Assembly (NCBI GenBank): GCA_017427545.1
Contig: JAFRSO010000057.1
Span: 1 to 35,780 of the forward strand
Source: Selenomonadaceae bacterium
Lineage (GTDB): Bacteria; Bacillota; Negativicutes; Selenomonadales; Selenomonadaceae
Direction: 5' to 3'
DNA length: 35,780 nt
Both the position numbers and the translations under genes were made by a program. This document shows, piece by piece, positions 23,409 to 31,571 of the stretch (positions are counted from its first letter, which is position 1; each line of letters begins with the position of its first letter). The notes beneath the pieces are model-generated. The model saw nothing but the letters and a program-made list of their open reading frames with translations. It was not told the DNA's origin and did not search any database.

Positions 23409-24566
23409 TCAACGCACTAATGCAAATAATTTACCATTACAATGGCGGCTTGTCAAAAAAATCCTCAAGCACTTTGCAAACAAAAACGTCCCGCCTTTCA
23501 GGGAGCGGTAAATAATTTTTATATGTTTATTTGCAATCGTCTCCGATATAATCCAAGTATCTGCGATATTTTTCCGCGACAAGATTTTTAACGTAAGCTT
23601 CCATGTACTCAAATCAGGCGAGCCGTCTTCAGTCACGGGCAACATTAATCGGAAAAAATTCAAGCGCGCATTTGTCAGAGAATATCCAAAGCCGTAACGG
23701 GAGCGTTGCATTCTTATGCATGTGGCAATGAACAACATCGATTCACGCGACATTTCAAATTTTGAATACAAAGCCGTTACGTGAGAATCAAGCAAAAAAT
23801 CTGCGGGCTGATAATAAGCAATACCCGTTCCGCTACCTTCGTTGTTCAATGTCAAGCAATGACCGTGGAAAATTTTCTTGCCATTATTTGTGACAAAAGC
23901 CTTTAAGCCATTATTGTTATCCTTTGCCGAGATAAGCAGCAAGTCACCTGTTTTCAAAGTCGACATATCTTTTTGATTGCCCTTGATGAAGTCGAAGTAG
24001 TCAAGCAATCTGAACGACCGCCAAATTTTTTCATTGAATGGCGGAACTTTTACGGCGTCAACCTCTCTAACGAAGTCCCGATAACGTTGCAAAAGTTTTC
24101 CCTCAATGGCACGCATGTAATTTTCCATGTAATCAAAATCGGGCGAGCCGTCTTCAGTCACGGGCAAGAAAATCTTCTGCCGCCGCATACGAGATTCATT
24201 GAACTTGTAGCCGTAATTGTACTTGCCTTTCTGCTGCTTAATCACATTCGCCAAAAACAGATAAATATATTTATTGCCCGCGTGATTTTTCAAGTGGAAA
24301 CGCTTCACGTCGTCCGAACAAAGGCAACGATACGGTTGATAAAAACATTCGCAGACGCTGCCGTTGTAGCTGACACTTAAAAAATTTTCGTCCGCAGAAT
24401 TATTTTCATTGCTGACAAAAGCAGTGACGCCGTTATTTGAATCACTCGCGCCAATGAACGGAGTATCACCGGCAATCATTTCGGATTTGGTTAAACGCTT
24501 GCCGGGCAAGATGTCAAAAATTTCCTCGATAAAAAATTCCCGCCAGATTTTATCATTCGTCGTCAT
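23409..24566 (-). CDS. type I restriction specificity subunit (HsdS), frameshifted near the C-terminus, orphan
   Basis: As read, 385 aa from the ATG at 24566. It has two target-recognition domains in tandem, each starting IWR(E/S)F and holding a G-(D)-x-(P/L)-x-I-(G/S)-A-(S/K)-D-(S/N)-NNG motif, and each ending LPVTEDGSPD, the repeated HsdS architecture. After the second LPVTEDGSPD the frame is lost. The first copy continues FDYMENYM. In the second, a one-base loss within 23611-23613 gives LSTWKLT, while the next frame reads EYMEAYVKNLVAEKYRRYLDYIGDDCK and stops at 23529-23527. No hsdM or hsdR is present. It overlaps rpe by 14 bp and has no good ribosome-binding site. It is probably decaying, or a sequencing error. 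Confidence 0.82.
   Translation of the reverse strand: MTTNDKIWREFFIEEIFDILPGKRLTKSEMIAGDTPFIGASDSNNGVTAFVSNENNSADENFLSVSYNGSVCECFYQPYRCLCSDDVKRFHLKNHAGNKYIYLFLANVIKQQKGKYNYGYKFNESRMRRQKIFLPVTEDGSPDFDYMENYMRAIEGKLLQRYRDFVREVDAVKVPPFNEKIWRSFRLLDYFDFIKGNQKDMSTLKTGDLLLISAKDNNNGLKAFVTNNGKKIFHGHCLTLNNEGSGTGIAYYQPADFLLDSHVTALYSKFEMSRESMLFIATCIRMQRSRYGFGYSLTNARLNFFRLMLPVTEDGSPDLSTWKLTLKILSRKNIADTWIISETIANKHIKIIYRSLKGGTFLFAKCLRIFLTSRHCNGKLFALVR
23610..23615 (-). other. frameshift site in hsdS
   Basis: The codon run here is GATTTGAG, where the first repeat of the gene has GAT TTC/TTT-type spacing. Adding one base restores a frame matching the first half and a stop at 23527, giving about 346 aa, a normal length for a compact HsdS. 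Confidence 0.75.
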
Positions 24567-25239
24567 CGTCGTGATGGTGGTGATGAATTTCTTTGCCGCG
24601 AATATCTTTGACGGCTTGAGCAACGTCCGCCGCTCCATAAATTGCCGAGCCTGCCACCAAAACATTTGCACCGGCCTCGCGAACGTCAACCGAAGTCTCC
24701 GCGTTAATGCCGCCGTCAACCTCAATATCGCATTCGGTTTCCATTTCGTCAATCATATGATAGAGCATGTGAATTTTGCCGAGCATCGACTCAATAAATT
24801 TTTGTCCGCCGTAACCGGGATTGACGGTCATAATCAAAATCATGTCGGCGTCCTCAACAAGCTCCTCGACAGCTGAAAGTGATGTGCCGGGATTGAGTGC
24901 GACGCCGGCCTTGCAACCAAGCTCATGAATTTTTTGTATGACGCGGTGAGGATGGCGCGTTGCCTCGACGTGGAAAGTGATAATATCCGCGCCGGCTTTG
25001 GCAAAACTTTCAAGCTGCGTTTCGGGGTGCTCAACCATCAAATGAACGTCAAGTACAGCGTCGGTGAATTTACGCAAGCATTTGACGACGCCCGCTCCGA
25101 TTGTAATTTCCGGCACAAAAGTTCCGTCCATAACGTCAACGTGAACATATTCCGCGCCGGCGTCAGTGACTTTTTTAACCTCGTCGGCAAGGTGGGCAAA
25201 GTCCGCTGAAAGAATCGACGGTGCAATAATCGTTGCCAT
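24553..25239 (-). CDS. rpe: ribulose-phosphate 3-epimerase
   Basis: The 228-aa TIM-barrel enzyme interconverts D-ribulose 5-phosphate and D-xylulose 5-phosphate. Motifs: APSILSADFAHL, YVHVDVMDGTFVP with metal His and Asp, LDVHLMVEHPE, MTVNPGYGGQKFI, EVDGGINAET and LVAGSAIYGA. The catalytic set is complete by residue 220. An unusual extra tail EIHHHHHDDDDE follows, encoded by mixed CAT/CAC and GAT/GAC codons and reaching into the hsdS start. The ATG at 25239 follows GGAGG. The tail is beyond the usual family C-terminus. Confidence 0.95.
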   Translation of the reverse strand: MATIIAPSILSADFAHLADEVKKVTDAGAEYVHVDVMDGTFVPEITIGAGVVKCLRKFTDAVLDVHLMVEHPETQLESFAKAGADIITFHVEATRHPHRVIQKIHELGCKAGVALNPGTSLSAVEELVEDADMILIMTVNPGYGGQKFIESMLGKIHMLYHMIDEMETECDIEVDGGINAETSVDVREAGANVLVAGSAIYGAADVAQAVKDIRGKEIHHHHHDDDDE

Positions 25240-25306
25240 AAAAAATTCCTCCTGTTATGCAAAAGTTTTAAACAAGTCTATCAAAAATTCGGCGGCTTGT
25301 AAACAA

Positions 25307-25320
25307 AGGGATTAGGGATT
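25307..25320. repeat. two-unit heptamer repeat
   Basis: AGGGATT occurs twice in tandem in the gap upstream of rpe. It matches the unit of the array at 2578. Confidence 0.5.
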
Positions 25321-25344
25321 AAACATTGCTCTGATATAAAATTT

Positions 25345-25393
25345 GGTAAAATAAAAGCAACTTACATCCTCAGCAAGGAATATAAGTCGCTTT
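25345..25393 (-). terminator. rho-independent terminator of the RND operon
   Basis: On the minus strand, AAAGCGACTTA (25393-25383) pairs with TAAGTTGCTTT (25364-25354), 11 bp with one G-U, followed by TATTTT. Confidence 0.8.
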
Positions 25394-25410
25394 ATTTTTT
25401 AGAATTTAAT

Positions 25411-28400
25411 TCAATCCGTTGACGCGGAAGTTTTTTCCGGAACTTTATTTTTGCCGAAAAGTTTTTGCACGATATTTTGAACGATGACGAAGAATATGGG
25501 GATTAAAAATATTCCGAGAAAAGTCGCGATAGTCATACCTCCGACAACTGCCACGCCCATAGAATTTCGAGCTGCCGAGCCTGCACCGGTTGCCGTCGCC
25601 AAAGGTACGCAGCCGATTATAAACGCAAATGAGGTCATAAGTATCGGGCGAAGTCGCAATCCCGCTGACTCCAAAGACGCTTTAACCGCTTCCATGCCTT
25701 TATCCGTGCGAACTTTGGCAAATTCGACAATCAGTATCGCATTTTTTGCGGCAAGCCCCATAATCATTATAACGCCGATTTGCATGTAAATACTGCTTTG
25801 AAAACCGGGATTGCCGACGCCGAAAGTATTTGTGTAGTAATTCAGGACAAATTCCGAGAGCAGTGCTCCGAAAACTCCCGTCGGAACAGTCATCAGAACG
25901 GAAAACGGTACGCTCCAACTTTCATACAGCGCGGCGAGGCATAAAAATACGAATACCAACGCCAGTGCCATAACTTGCCCCGTTGAGCCGGAAGCTTTTT
26001 GCTCTTCACGAGATTGCCCTGACCATTCCACGCCGAAACCAGTCGGCGCAACTTCATGTACGACGTTTGTCAACGCCGTCATTGCTTGCCCCGAAGAATA
26101 ACCTTCAGCAGGTTGAGCTTGAATCAACACGGAGCGTTTACCGTTAAAGCGCGTGACTTGAGTTGTGCCGGTGTTGAGTTTGTAGCTTATCAACGTGTCG
26201 AGCGGCACAAATTGCCCCATGTCTCCTTTGACGAACATAAATTTCAGCATATCGACTTCACTGCGAAAATAAACGTCCGACTGCATGACAACTTTATAGG
26301 TTCGACCAAACCTGTCGTAGTCATCAACTTCCATTCCGCCGAAATTTACTTGCAACGCGCTGTAAACGTCCGCAAGATCCACACCGAGCATTTCAATTTT
26401 TTTCTGATCGAGTTCGTATTTATAGCTGGGCGAAGTTACGCTGAAAGTTGTCGAAACGCCTTGAAGTTCGGGACGAGCATTGGCCGCCAAAACTATTTTA
26501 TCGGTTATATCGGAAAGTTCGGTGTCGGAGTGGCTTTCCAAGTCGATAAGTTGCATAGTCAAGCCGCCGACTTGACCTAAACCCGGCAGTGCGGGCGGAT
26601 TAAAGCCGATTACAAACGCTTCAGGCGCAACGTCATTGCCGACCATAAAAACATTGTTAATCGCGGCTGTTGCAGATTTTTCAAAGTCTTTTCGTTCCGC
26701 CCAAGGATACATGCTCAAAAATACCGTCGCCGCGGAAGATTTCGTGCCGCCGGACGCGATATTGTATCCCGCAATCGTGATAACATCTTTAATGCCCGGA
26801 ACATTTTCGCGAATCGCAGCGGCTACCTTGTCAGTCGTCATCGAAGTCCGATTAAGCGAAGTGCCTTCGGGTAAAAATACCGCCGCGACAAAGTAACCTT
26901 GGTCCTCGTCGGGAACGAAAGTTGACGGCAAAATTTTAAACAGCAGCCCCGTCAGTCCGCAAACAATCAACATAAAGATAACAGCCAGCTTTGAACCGGA
27001 AATGACTTTGGCGACAATGCCGACGTAAGAATTTTTTGTGCGGTCGAACCAGTTATTGAAGGCGTCAAAAAATTTGCTGAAGAAATTTTTCTTACCGTGT
27101 TCGTGAGGCTTAAGAATTATTGCGCACAATGCCGGCGTCAAAGTGAGTGCGACAAATGCCGATAAGCCCATTGACACTGCGATAGTCAGCGCGAATTGAC
27201 GATACAAAATGCCCGTCATGCCTCCCAAAAATGCTATCGGGATAAACACCGCCGACAATACAAACGCTATCGCCACGACCGGCCCTTGAACTTCCGCCAT
27301 AGCTACTTCGGTTGCCTCGACGGGATTTAAGCCGCGTTCCATATGCTGTTCGACGTTTTCGATAACAACTATTGCGTCGTCAACGACAAGTCCGATTGCC
27401 AGAACCATTGCGAACAAAGTCAGCGTGTTTATCGTGAAGCCGAGAACCGTAAATGCCGCGAATGTTCCCAGCAATGATACCGGTACTGCCAGGAGCGGAA
27501 TAATCGTCGCGCGGAAACTCTGCAGGAAAATAAAAATTACCAGTACGACGAGAACGAGTGCTTCAAAGAAAGTGTGAGCAACTTCCTCCATCGATGCGGT
27601 AATAAATTCCGTGTTATCCAAAACTTGACCGTATTTAATGCCTTCGGGCAAATGTTTTTCTGCCTCGCGAAGGATTCTTTTGACTTCGCCGATTGTTTCA
27701 AGGGCGTTGGCGTCACTCGTCAAGTTGATTATGAACGGCACCGAAGTATAGCCGTTGAACTTGCCGATATAAGTGTTAGACTGTTGACCGATTTCAACGC
27801 GCGCCACGTCTTTTAAGAGGACAAATGCACCGGCGTCACCGGTTTTCAAAATGATATTCTCGAACTGCTCCGGCGTCTCCAATCTGCCTTGAATTTGACC
27901 GGTGTATTCTTTTTCCTGACCTTGAGCGACAGGCAATTTGCCTATCGAACCCGCAGCAGCTTGAGCATTTTGAGTTTTAATTGCGCTTTGAACGTCAGCA
28001 ACCGTCAATCCGAAGTTCGCGAGTTTTTCGGGATTGATCCAAACACGCAAGGCATAATCCGCGCTCATTATTTGAACTTTACCGACGCCCTTAACGCGTT
28101 TCAAATCGTCAGCAATGTAAATATCGGCGTAGTTTTTTATGAACGCCGTATCGTAAAGCCCGTTGTCGCAATAAAAAGCAAAAATCATCGCCATATCTTG
28201 CGAAGATTTAGAAGTCGTTACGCCGGAGGAAATAACCGTTTCCGGCAAATTTGAATTGGCCGAGGCGACATTATTTTGAACTTTAACGGAGTCCATATCG
28301 CCATCGGTGCCTACCTCAAAAAAAACATTCAGTGAATAGCTGCCGTCGTCGTTGGAATTGGAACTCATATAATCCATGCCTTGCGTGCCGTTGACGCGAT

Positions 28401-28599
28401 TTTCTATAACTTGCGCGACAGCTTGATTGACGACGGTGGCATTTGCGCCGGCGTAGTTAGCATCGACGTTGATTGTCGGCGGTGAGATGTTCGGATATTG
28501 GGCTATTGGTGTATTGAGACCCGCGATGATTCCGATAAGGCTGATTATAATTGCTATGACGATTGCGAAAACCGGTCGATGAATAAAAAACTTAGCCAT
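25411..28599 (-). CDS. RND-family multidrug efflux transporter (AcrB/HAE1 type)
   Basis: The 1062-aa inner-membrane proton/drug antiporter starts with MAKFFIHRPVFAIVIAIIISLIGIIAG, the typical N-terminal helix of HAE1 pumps. The central helix 4 carries the proton-relay aspartates in AIGLVVDDAIVVIENVEQHMERG, and GGMTGILYRQFALTIAVSMGLSAFVALTL follows. The porter-domain stretches FVPDEDQGYF and LYESWSVPFSVLM and the C-terminal GLAAKNAILIVEFAK with SFAFIIGCVPL are all present. The length is normal, with no disruption. It is coupled to the adaptor gene 12 bp upstream. The outer-membrane channel is not in the window. Substrates are unknown. Confidence 0.95.
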   Translation of the reverse strand: MAKFFIHRPVFAIVIAIIISLIGIIAGLNTPIAQYPNISPPTINVDANYAGANATVVNQAVAQVIENRVNGTQGMDYMSSNSNDDGSYSLNVFFEVGTDGDMDSVKVQNNVASANSNLPETVISSGVTTSKSSQDMAMIFAFYCDNGLYDTAFIKNYADIYIADDLKRVKGVGKVQIMSADYALRVWINPEKLANFGLTVADVQSAIKTQNAQAAAGSIGKLPVAQGQEKEYTGQIQGRLETPEQFENIILKTGDAGAFVLLKDVARVEIGQQSNTYIGKFNGYTSVPFIINLTSDANALETIGEVKRILREAEKHLPEGIKYGQVLDNTEFITASMEEVAHTFFEALVLVVLVIFIFLQSFRATIIPLLAVPVSLLGTFAAFTVLGFTINTLTLFAMVLAIGLVVDDAIVVIENVEQHMERGLNPVEATEVAMAEVQGPVVAIAFVLSAVFIPIAFLGGMTGILYRQFALTIAVSMGLSAFVALTLTPALCAIILKPHEHGKKNFFSKFFDAFNNWFDRTKNSYVGIVAKVISGSKLAVIFMLIVCGLTGLLFKILPSTFVPDEDQGYFVAAVFLPEGTSLNRTSMTTDKVAAAIRENVPGIKDVITIAGYNIASGGTKSSAATVFLSMYPWAERKDFEKSATAAINNVFMVGNDVAPEAFVIGFNPPALPGLGQVGGLTMQLIDLESHSDTELSDITDKIVLAANARPELQGVSTTFSVTSPSYKYELDQKKIEMLGVDLADVYSALQVNFGGMEVDDYDRFGRTYKVVMQSDVYFRSEVDMLKFMFVKGDMGQFVPLDTLISYKLNTGTTQVTRFNGKRSVLIQAQPAEGYSSGQAMTALTNVVHEVAPTGFGVEWSGQSREEQKASGSTGQVMALALVFVFLCLAALYESWSVPFSVLMTVPTGVFGALLSEFVLNYYTNTFGVGNPGFQSSIYMQIGVIMIMGLAAKNAILIVEFAKVRTDKGMEAVKASLESAGLRLRPILMTSFAFIIGCVPLATATGAGSAARNSMGVAVVGGMTIATFLGIFLIPIFFVIVQNIVQKLFGKNKVPEKTSASTD

Positions 28600-28611
28600 A
28601 TCTCGACCACC

Positions 28612-29805
28612 TCACTTATTTGCGCTGCTTCCGACGTCAAAAACTTCAGCACTGGGCGTGAATGAGAAGTCCATATCCTTTGCAGTCACTTGCGTAACTT
28701 CCAAAGGCATACCGTCGCGCAAATTCGTCAAGCCTTCGACTATAACCCAATCATCAGCTTTCAAGCCGCTTTTCACGATATAATACGAGCCGATTTTTTC
28801 TCCCAGCTCAATTTTTCTAACGGCTGATGTATTGTCGGAGCGGGCGACAATAACCAGAGTTTCGCCCAAAAGTTGTTGAAGGGCGCGTTCGGGAACGAGC
28901 ATTGCGTTTGGAATTTCGAGGCCGGTAATTTCAACGCGTGCATACATGCCGGGAACAAGTAAACTTTCTGGATTTTTAAAGAGCGCGCGGATCGTCAAAG
29001 TTCCGGTCGCATTTCCCATTGTCCTGTCATATTCGGCGAATTGCCCTTGATAAGGATACCTTGAACCGTCAGCTAACGTCAAAGAAATTTTAAAATCCGG
29101 TTGAGCATCTCCTCGCTCTTGAGACTCACGACTACTCCTGGACAAGCGCAAATATTCCTGTTCGGAAACGGCAAATTGCACAAATACGGGGTCAACAAGA
29201 CCAATCGTCGCTAAAGGTGTACTGCCTGCATTGGCAAGAGTGCCGACGGGGACATCATCGATGCCTAAACGCCCGCTCATCGGCGCGTAAATTATCGTGT
29301 CGGCTAAATCGTCTTGAGCCTTTTGCAATAAAGCTTCGTTGGCGTTGACTTCCGATTCCTGTGACGCAACTGCCGCGCGTTGATTGACAAGCGACTGTTC
29401 GGAAATTGCATTTGATTGCCAAAGTTCCTCGTCACGTTGAAGGTTGACGCGTTCTTTAGCTAAAGCCGTCTTTGACTTGGCCAGATTCGCTTCAGCCTGC
29501 AAAACTGCAGAGCGGTATTGCCTGTCGTCGATTTTGAACAAAATTTGCCCTTCAACAACGTCTTGACCGCCCTTAACGTATTTTTCTACAACGGAACCGC
29601 TCACTTTTGATTGAACTGTCATTTCGTCGCGGTCGATAACTTGTCCGCTGTAGGAAAAAGCAATCGGCGCGTCGGTCGTCAAAACTTTCATCGCCTTTAC
29701 TTTTGTCGGATAATCCTCTAACGCTTGCTCTTGAGTGTCTTCGCCTCCACAGCCTGCAAAAAGCAACGTCGCCGCACAAATTATAGCCGGAAGTATTTTC
29801 ATCAT
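28612..29805 (-). CDS. RND efflux membrane-fusion lipoprotein (AcrA type)
   Basis: This is 397 aa from the ATG at 29805, the first of two tandem ATGs, 11 bp after GAGGGGAG. An in-frame extension upstream is unlikely because the lipoprotein signal MMKILPAIICAATLLFAGC (Cys19) begins here. Order: beta-barrel start, lipoyl half-motif (VSGSVVEKYVKGGQDVVEGQ), coiled-coil hairpin (about 85-160, LQAEANLAKSKTALAKERV), second lipoyl half (IYAPMSGRLGIDDVPVG), beta-barrel (FVQFAVSEQEYLRLS), and membrane-proximal domain (MLVPERALQQLLGE). It bridges the AcrB-type pump and an outer-membrane channel, evidence for a diderm cell. Confidence 0.93.
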   Translation of the reverse strand: MMKILPAIICAATLLFAGCGGEDTQEQALEDYPTKVKAMKVLTTDAPIAFSYSGQVIDRDEMTVQSKVSGSVVEKYVKGGQDVVEGQILFKIDDRQYRSAVLQAEANLAKSKTALAKERVNLQRDEELWQSNAISEQSLVNQRAAVASQESEVNANEALLQKAQDDLADTIIYAPMSGRLGIDDVPVGTLANAGSTPLATIGLVDPVFVQFAVSEQEYLRLSRSSRESQERGDAQPDFKISLTLADGSRYPYQGQFAEYDRTMGNATGTLTIRALFKNPESLLVPGMYARVEITGLEIPNAMLVPERALQQLLGETLVIVARSDNTSAVRKIELGEKIGSYYIVKSGLKADDWVIVEGLTNLRDGMPLEVTQVTAKDMDFSFTPSAEVFDVGSSANK

Positions 29806-29851
29806 GTAGCGCATTTCTCCCCTCTCGCATTTATACTTCAACGAGTTTATT

Positions 29852-30418
29852 TCAATTTAAGTTCTTGTACGGAGAAATTTGCGCGCCTTTCAAAGACAAT
29901 TCAAATGCCAAACCTTTTTTGTCTAGCTGATAAACCCACACGCCGTTTGCAACAATGGTGGCGTTTGCAAAAGTCCCGCCAGTCACGCCGTCGCTGGCCT
30001 GTGCAGAAGCTTCCGTTCCGAATTTGATATTGCCGGAAATGAATCTGTCCCACGCTTCCTTATTCATTATCAAAAACAGCAAATCGTATTCCTTCGCGCC
30101 AAAATTTACGCCGACACTGACTTCTTTCATCTTCACATAAACTCTTTCGCCGGTCTGATTGTTCACGACAACTCCGCGCCCTCTATCGTCGCCCCAAAAG
30201 CCCCATTTGACACTGGAAGCACTGATTGTGCAGTATGCGTAGGAACTTTGTACCGCTGACTTTGACGAGGGATACTTTTCATACATGCGCGACAAGACTT
30301 GTTCGCTCATCTGGTTTAATTTGGCTCGTAGCTGATCGGGCGTTTCTTTTGCAAAGACAGTGCTTGCCGTCATCAATACCAGCGCGAACAAAATCAGTTG
30401 GATAAATTTCGTCCTCAT
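29852..30418 (-). CDS. secreted SYLF/YSC84-domain protein
   Basis: The 188-aa protein has a signal peptide (1-23, ending TVFA) and a SYLF (Ysc84) domain: KYPSSKSAVQSSYAYCTISASSVKWGFWGDDRGRG, MKEVSVGVNFGAKEYDLLFLIMNKEAWDRFISG and KGLAFELSLKGAQISPYKNLN. SYLF domains bind phosphoinositides in eukaryotes. Bacterial secreted versions are thought to associate with the envelope, role unclear. The ATG at 30418 follows TTGGAGG. A possible promoter (TTGTCA at 30473-30468, 16 bp, TAATAA at 30451-30446) overlaps the terminator of the gene upstream. The RND pump genes follow 46 bp downstream, so cotranscription is possible. Confidence 0.85.
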   Translation of the reverse strand: MRTKFIQLILFALVLMTASTVFAKETPDQLRAKLNQMSEQVLSRMYEKYPSSKSAVQSSYAYCTISASSVKWGFWGDDRGRGVVVNNQTGERVYVKMKEVSVGVNFGAKEYDLLFLIMNKEAWDRFISGNIKFGTEASAQASDGVTGGTFANATIVANGVWVYQLDKKGLAFELSLKGAQISPYKNLN

Positions 30419-30445
30419 GAAAACCTACCTCCAAAAAATTTTTGA

Positions 30446-30473
30446 TTATTAAACGGCAAAAAGGGCTTGACAA
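30446..30473 (-). promoter_or_regulatory. possible promoter of the SYLF gene
   Basis: On the minus strand, TTGTCA, a 16-bp spacer and TAATAA. It lies partly inside the terminator hairpin at 30463-30487, so the call is tentative. Confidence 0.35.
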
Positions 30474-30487
30474 TAATTGCCAAGTCC
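30458..30487 (-). terminator. bidirectional-looking terminator after member C
   Basis: On the minus strand an A-tract, then GGACTTGGCAAT paired with ATTGTCAAGCCC (one mismatch), then TTTTT. The reverse direction also ends in a long T-run. A close relative of this hairpin lies at 32373-32399. Confidence 0.7.
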
Positions 30488-30512
30488 AATTTTTTTTTGC
30501 AACAATTTTGAT

Positions 30513-30821
30513 TTAGCGGACAATCTTGGTTCCGTTTTCAGCGTCGAAATTTTTCCAGAATTCGTCGCGAGTAATCAGGTTGCCTTGTTTGTCCTTGTAG
30601 ATGTTGGCGTTAATCAAGCCGCCGTTGTCCTGGTAGCCGGTGTAGCCCATTTTGTGGAGCATATCGCGAACGGGTGCGGAGTGGATTGCGTCATCCGCGC
30701 TCAAGAGGCCGCGCTTGTACAGTTCGTTGCCGTCCGCGAAGGTTTCGAGCCTGTTCCCGCCCGCCACATTGTCGAGTTCCTCGTCCTTCAAGATTTCCTC
30801 TTTGAGAATTTCCTTTGCCAT
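30513..30821 (-). CDS. double-glycine-leader small protein (family member C)
   Basis: The 102-aa precursor starts at the ATG at 30821, nine bases after GGAGG. An ATG three codons earlier overlaps that site. The 22-residue leader ends LKDEELDNVAGG and is almost the same as that of member D. The mature 80 residues start NRLETFADGNELYKRG and contain MLHKMGYTGYQDNGGLINANIY and KQGNLITRDEFWKNFDAENG, matching member B in the same order. No cysteine is present. It is monocistronic, with its own family-type promoter and terminator. A secreted small protein processed by a C39 exporter is inferred. Confidence 0.82.
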   Translation of the reverse strand: MAKEILKEEILKDEELDNVAGGNRLETFADGNELYKRGLLSADDAIHSAPVRDMLHKMGYTGYQDNGGLINANIYKDKQGNLITRDEFWKNFDAENGTKIVR

Positions 30822-30851
30822 TTTTATCATCCTCCAATTTGTTTTCTATAG

Positions 30852-30880
30852 CTTATACGTTTGATTTCAAATTTTGTTAC
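30852..30880 (-). promoter_or_regulatory. family-type promoter of member C
   Basis: GTAACA (30880-30875), a 17-bp spacer ending in CG, then TATAAG (30857-30852) on the minus strand. Upstream GCTAAACTGT is shared with member D. Confidence 0.78.
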
Positions 30881-30920
30881 ACAGTTTAGCAAAAATTTTT
30901 TCTACCGTCAACGAATTTTC

Positions 30921-30948
30921 CATTACGCATTACGCATTATGAATTAAA
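30921..30948. repeat. single-arm heptamer array
   Basis: CATTACG, CATTACG, CATTATG, AATTAAA, directly before the terminator of member D. Confidence 0.7.
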
Positions 30949-30974
30949 AAACCCCTCCGACACTCGCCGAAGGG
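30945..30974 (-). terminator. rho-independent terminator of member D
   Basis: On the minus strand, CCCTTCGGC and GTCGGAGGG pair over a 4-nt loop, followed by G and a T-run. The stem is the same as in the terminator at 31522-31552. Confidence 0.82.
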
Positions 30975-30999
30975 ATTTTGTTATCTTGAGAAAATTTTT

Positions 31000-31338
31000 T
31001 TATTTACCGAACTGCGCGTTGATATGTTTCCATGCTTCAGCTTGAGTGACTTCCTTGCCCCCGATAAAATATTGATTGGCTTTGGAAGTGCCCAGCAAGT
31101 CGCCGCCAAGACTGCCATCGTCTATGATTTTGACGCCGTATTTATCAAACGCAGCGCGCAGATTTGCAAAACCTTCATGGTCGAGAATCGGAATACCGGC
31201 CAATTCAGTTTCAAAGATTTTTACGCCAAGTTTTTCAAAATTGTTAGCATCGCTATAACTTTCCGCGAAAGTGCCGCCGGCCACATTGTCGAGTTCCTCA
31301 TCTTTCAAGATTTCGTCCTTCAAAATTTCTTTCGTCAT
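31000..31338 (-). CDS. double-glycine-leader small protein (family member D)
   Basis: The 112-aa precursor starts with ATG at 31338 behind GGAGG. The 22-residue leader ends LKDEELDNVAGG. The mature 90 residues start TFAESYSDANNFEKLG and include LRAAFDKYGVKIIDDGS, then SKANQYFIGGKEVTQAEAWKHINAQFG. The final Q-Y-F-I-x-G-x-x-V-T-Q segment links it to members E and F, while the leader and upstream region link it to C. No cysteine is present. It has its own promoter and terminator. Function unknown. Confidence 0.8.
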   Translation of the reverse strand: MTKEILKDEILKDEELDNVAGGTFAESYSDANNFEKLGVKIFETELAGIPILDHEGFANLRAAFDKYGVKIIDDGSLGGDLLGTSKANQYFIGGKEVTQAEAWKHINAQFGK

Positions 31339-31369
31339 TGTTATCAGCCTCCAAATTATTTTTCTATAG

Positions 31370-31398
31370 TTTATACGCAGGAGTTCCGATTTCGTTAC
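31370..31398 (-). promoter_or_regulatory. family-type promoter of member D
   Basis: GTAACG (31398-31393), a 17-bp spacer ending in CG, then TATAAA (31375-31370) on the minus strand, with GCTAAAGTGT upstream. Confidence 0.76.
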
Positions 31399-31438
31399 AC
31401 ACTTTAGCAAAAAAATTTTGTTTTGGCAATGATTTTTC

Positions 31439-31518
31439 CATTCCTCATTCCTTTGTAAAACTAGGTACTAGAACTAGAGATTAGGTTTTTAATTCCTCAT
31501 TCCTAATTTCTAATTCCT
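31439..31518. repeat. composite heptamer array
   Basis: CATTCCT twice, then CTAGGTA, CTAGAA, CTAGAGA and TTAGG, a T-run, then AATTCCT, CATTCCT, AATTTCT, AATTCCT (31491-31518). It lies between the promoter of member D and the terminator of member E. Confidence 0.75.
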
Positions 31519-31521
31519 AAT

Positions 31522-31552
31522 TAAAAGAACCCCTCCGACTTTTGCCGAAGGG
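31522..31552 (-). terminator. rho-independent terminator of members F-E
   Basis: On the minus strand, CCCTTCGGC, an AAAA loop, GTCGGAGGG, then GTTCTTTT. The stem sequence is identical to the terminator after member D. Confidence 0.8.
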
Positions 31553-31571
31553 CTTGTTTACGAATTTTAAC

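Noticed and set aside
23600..23620. Phase-variable homopolymer in hsdS
   Set aside because: The tract is only three or four bases long, so slippage-driven switching is unlikely. A fixed mutation or sequencing error is simpler.
24553..24590. Cloning-tag contamination in rpe (His run followed by an Asp4 stretch)
   Set aside because: Codons are mixed, there are only five His, the Asp run ends in Glu rather than Lys, and flanking DNA is continuous with native genes.
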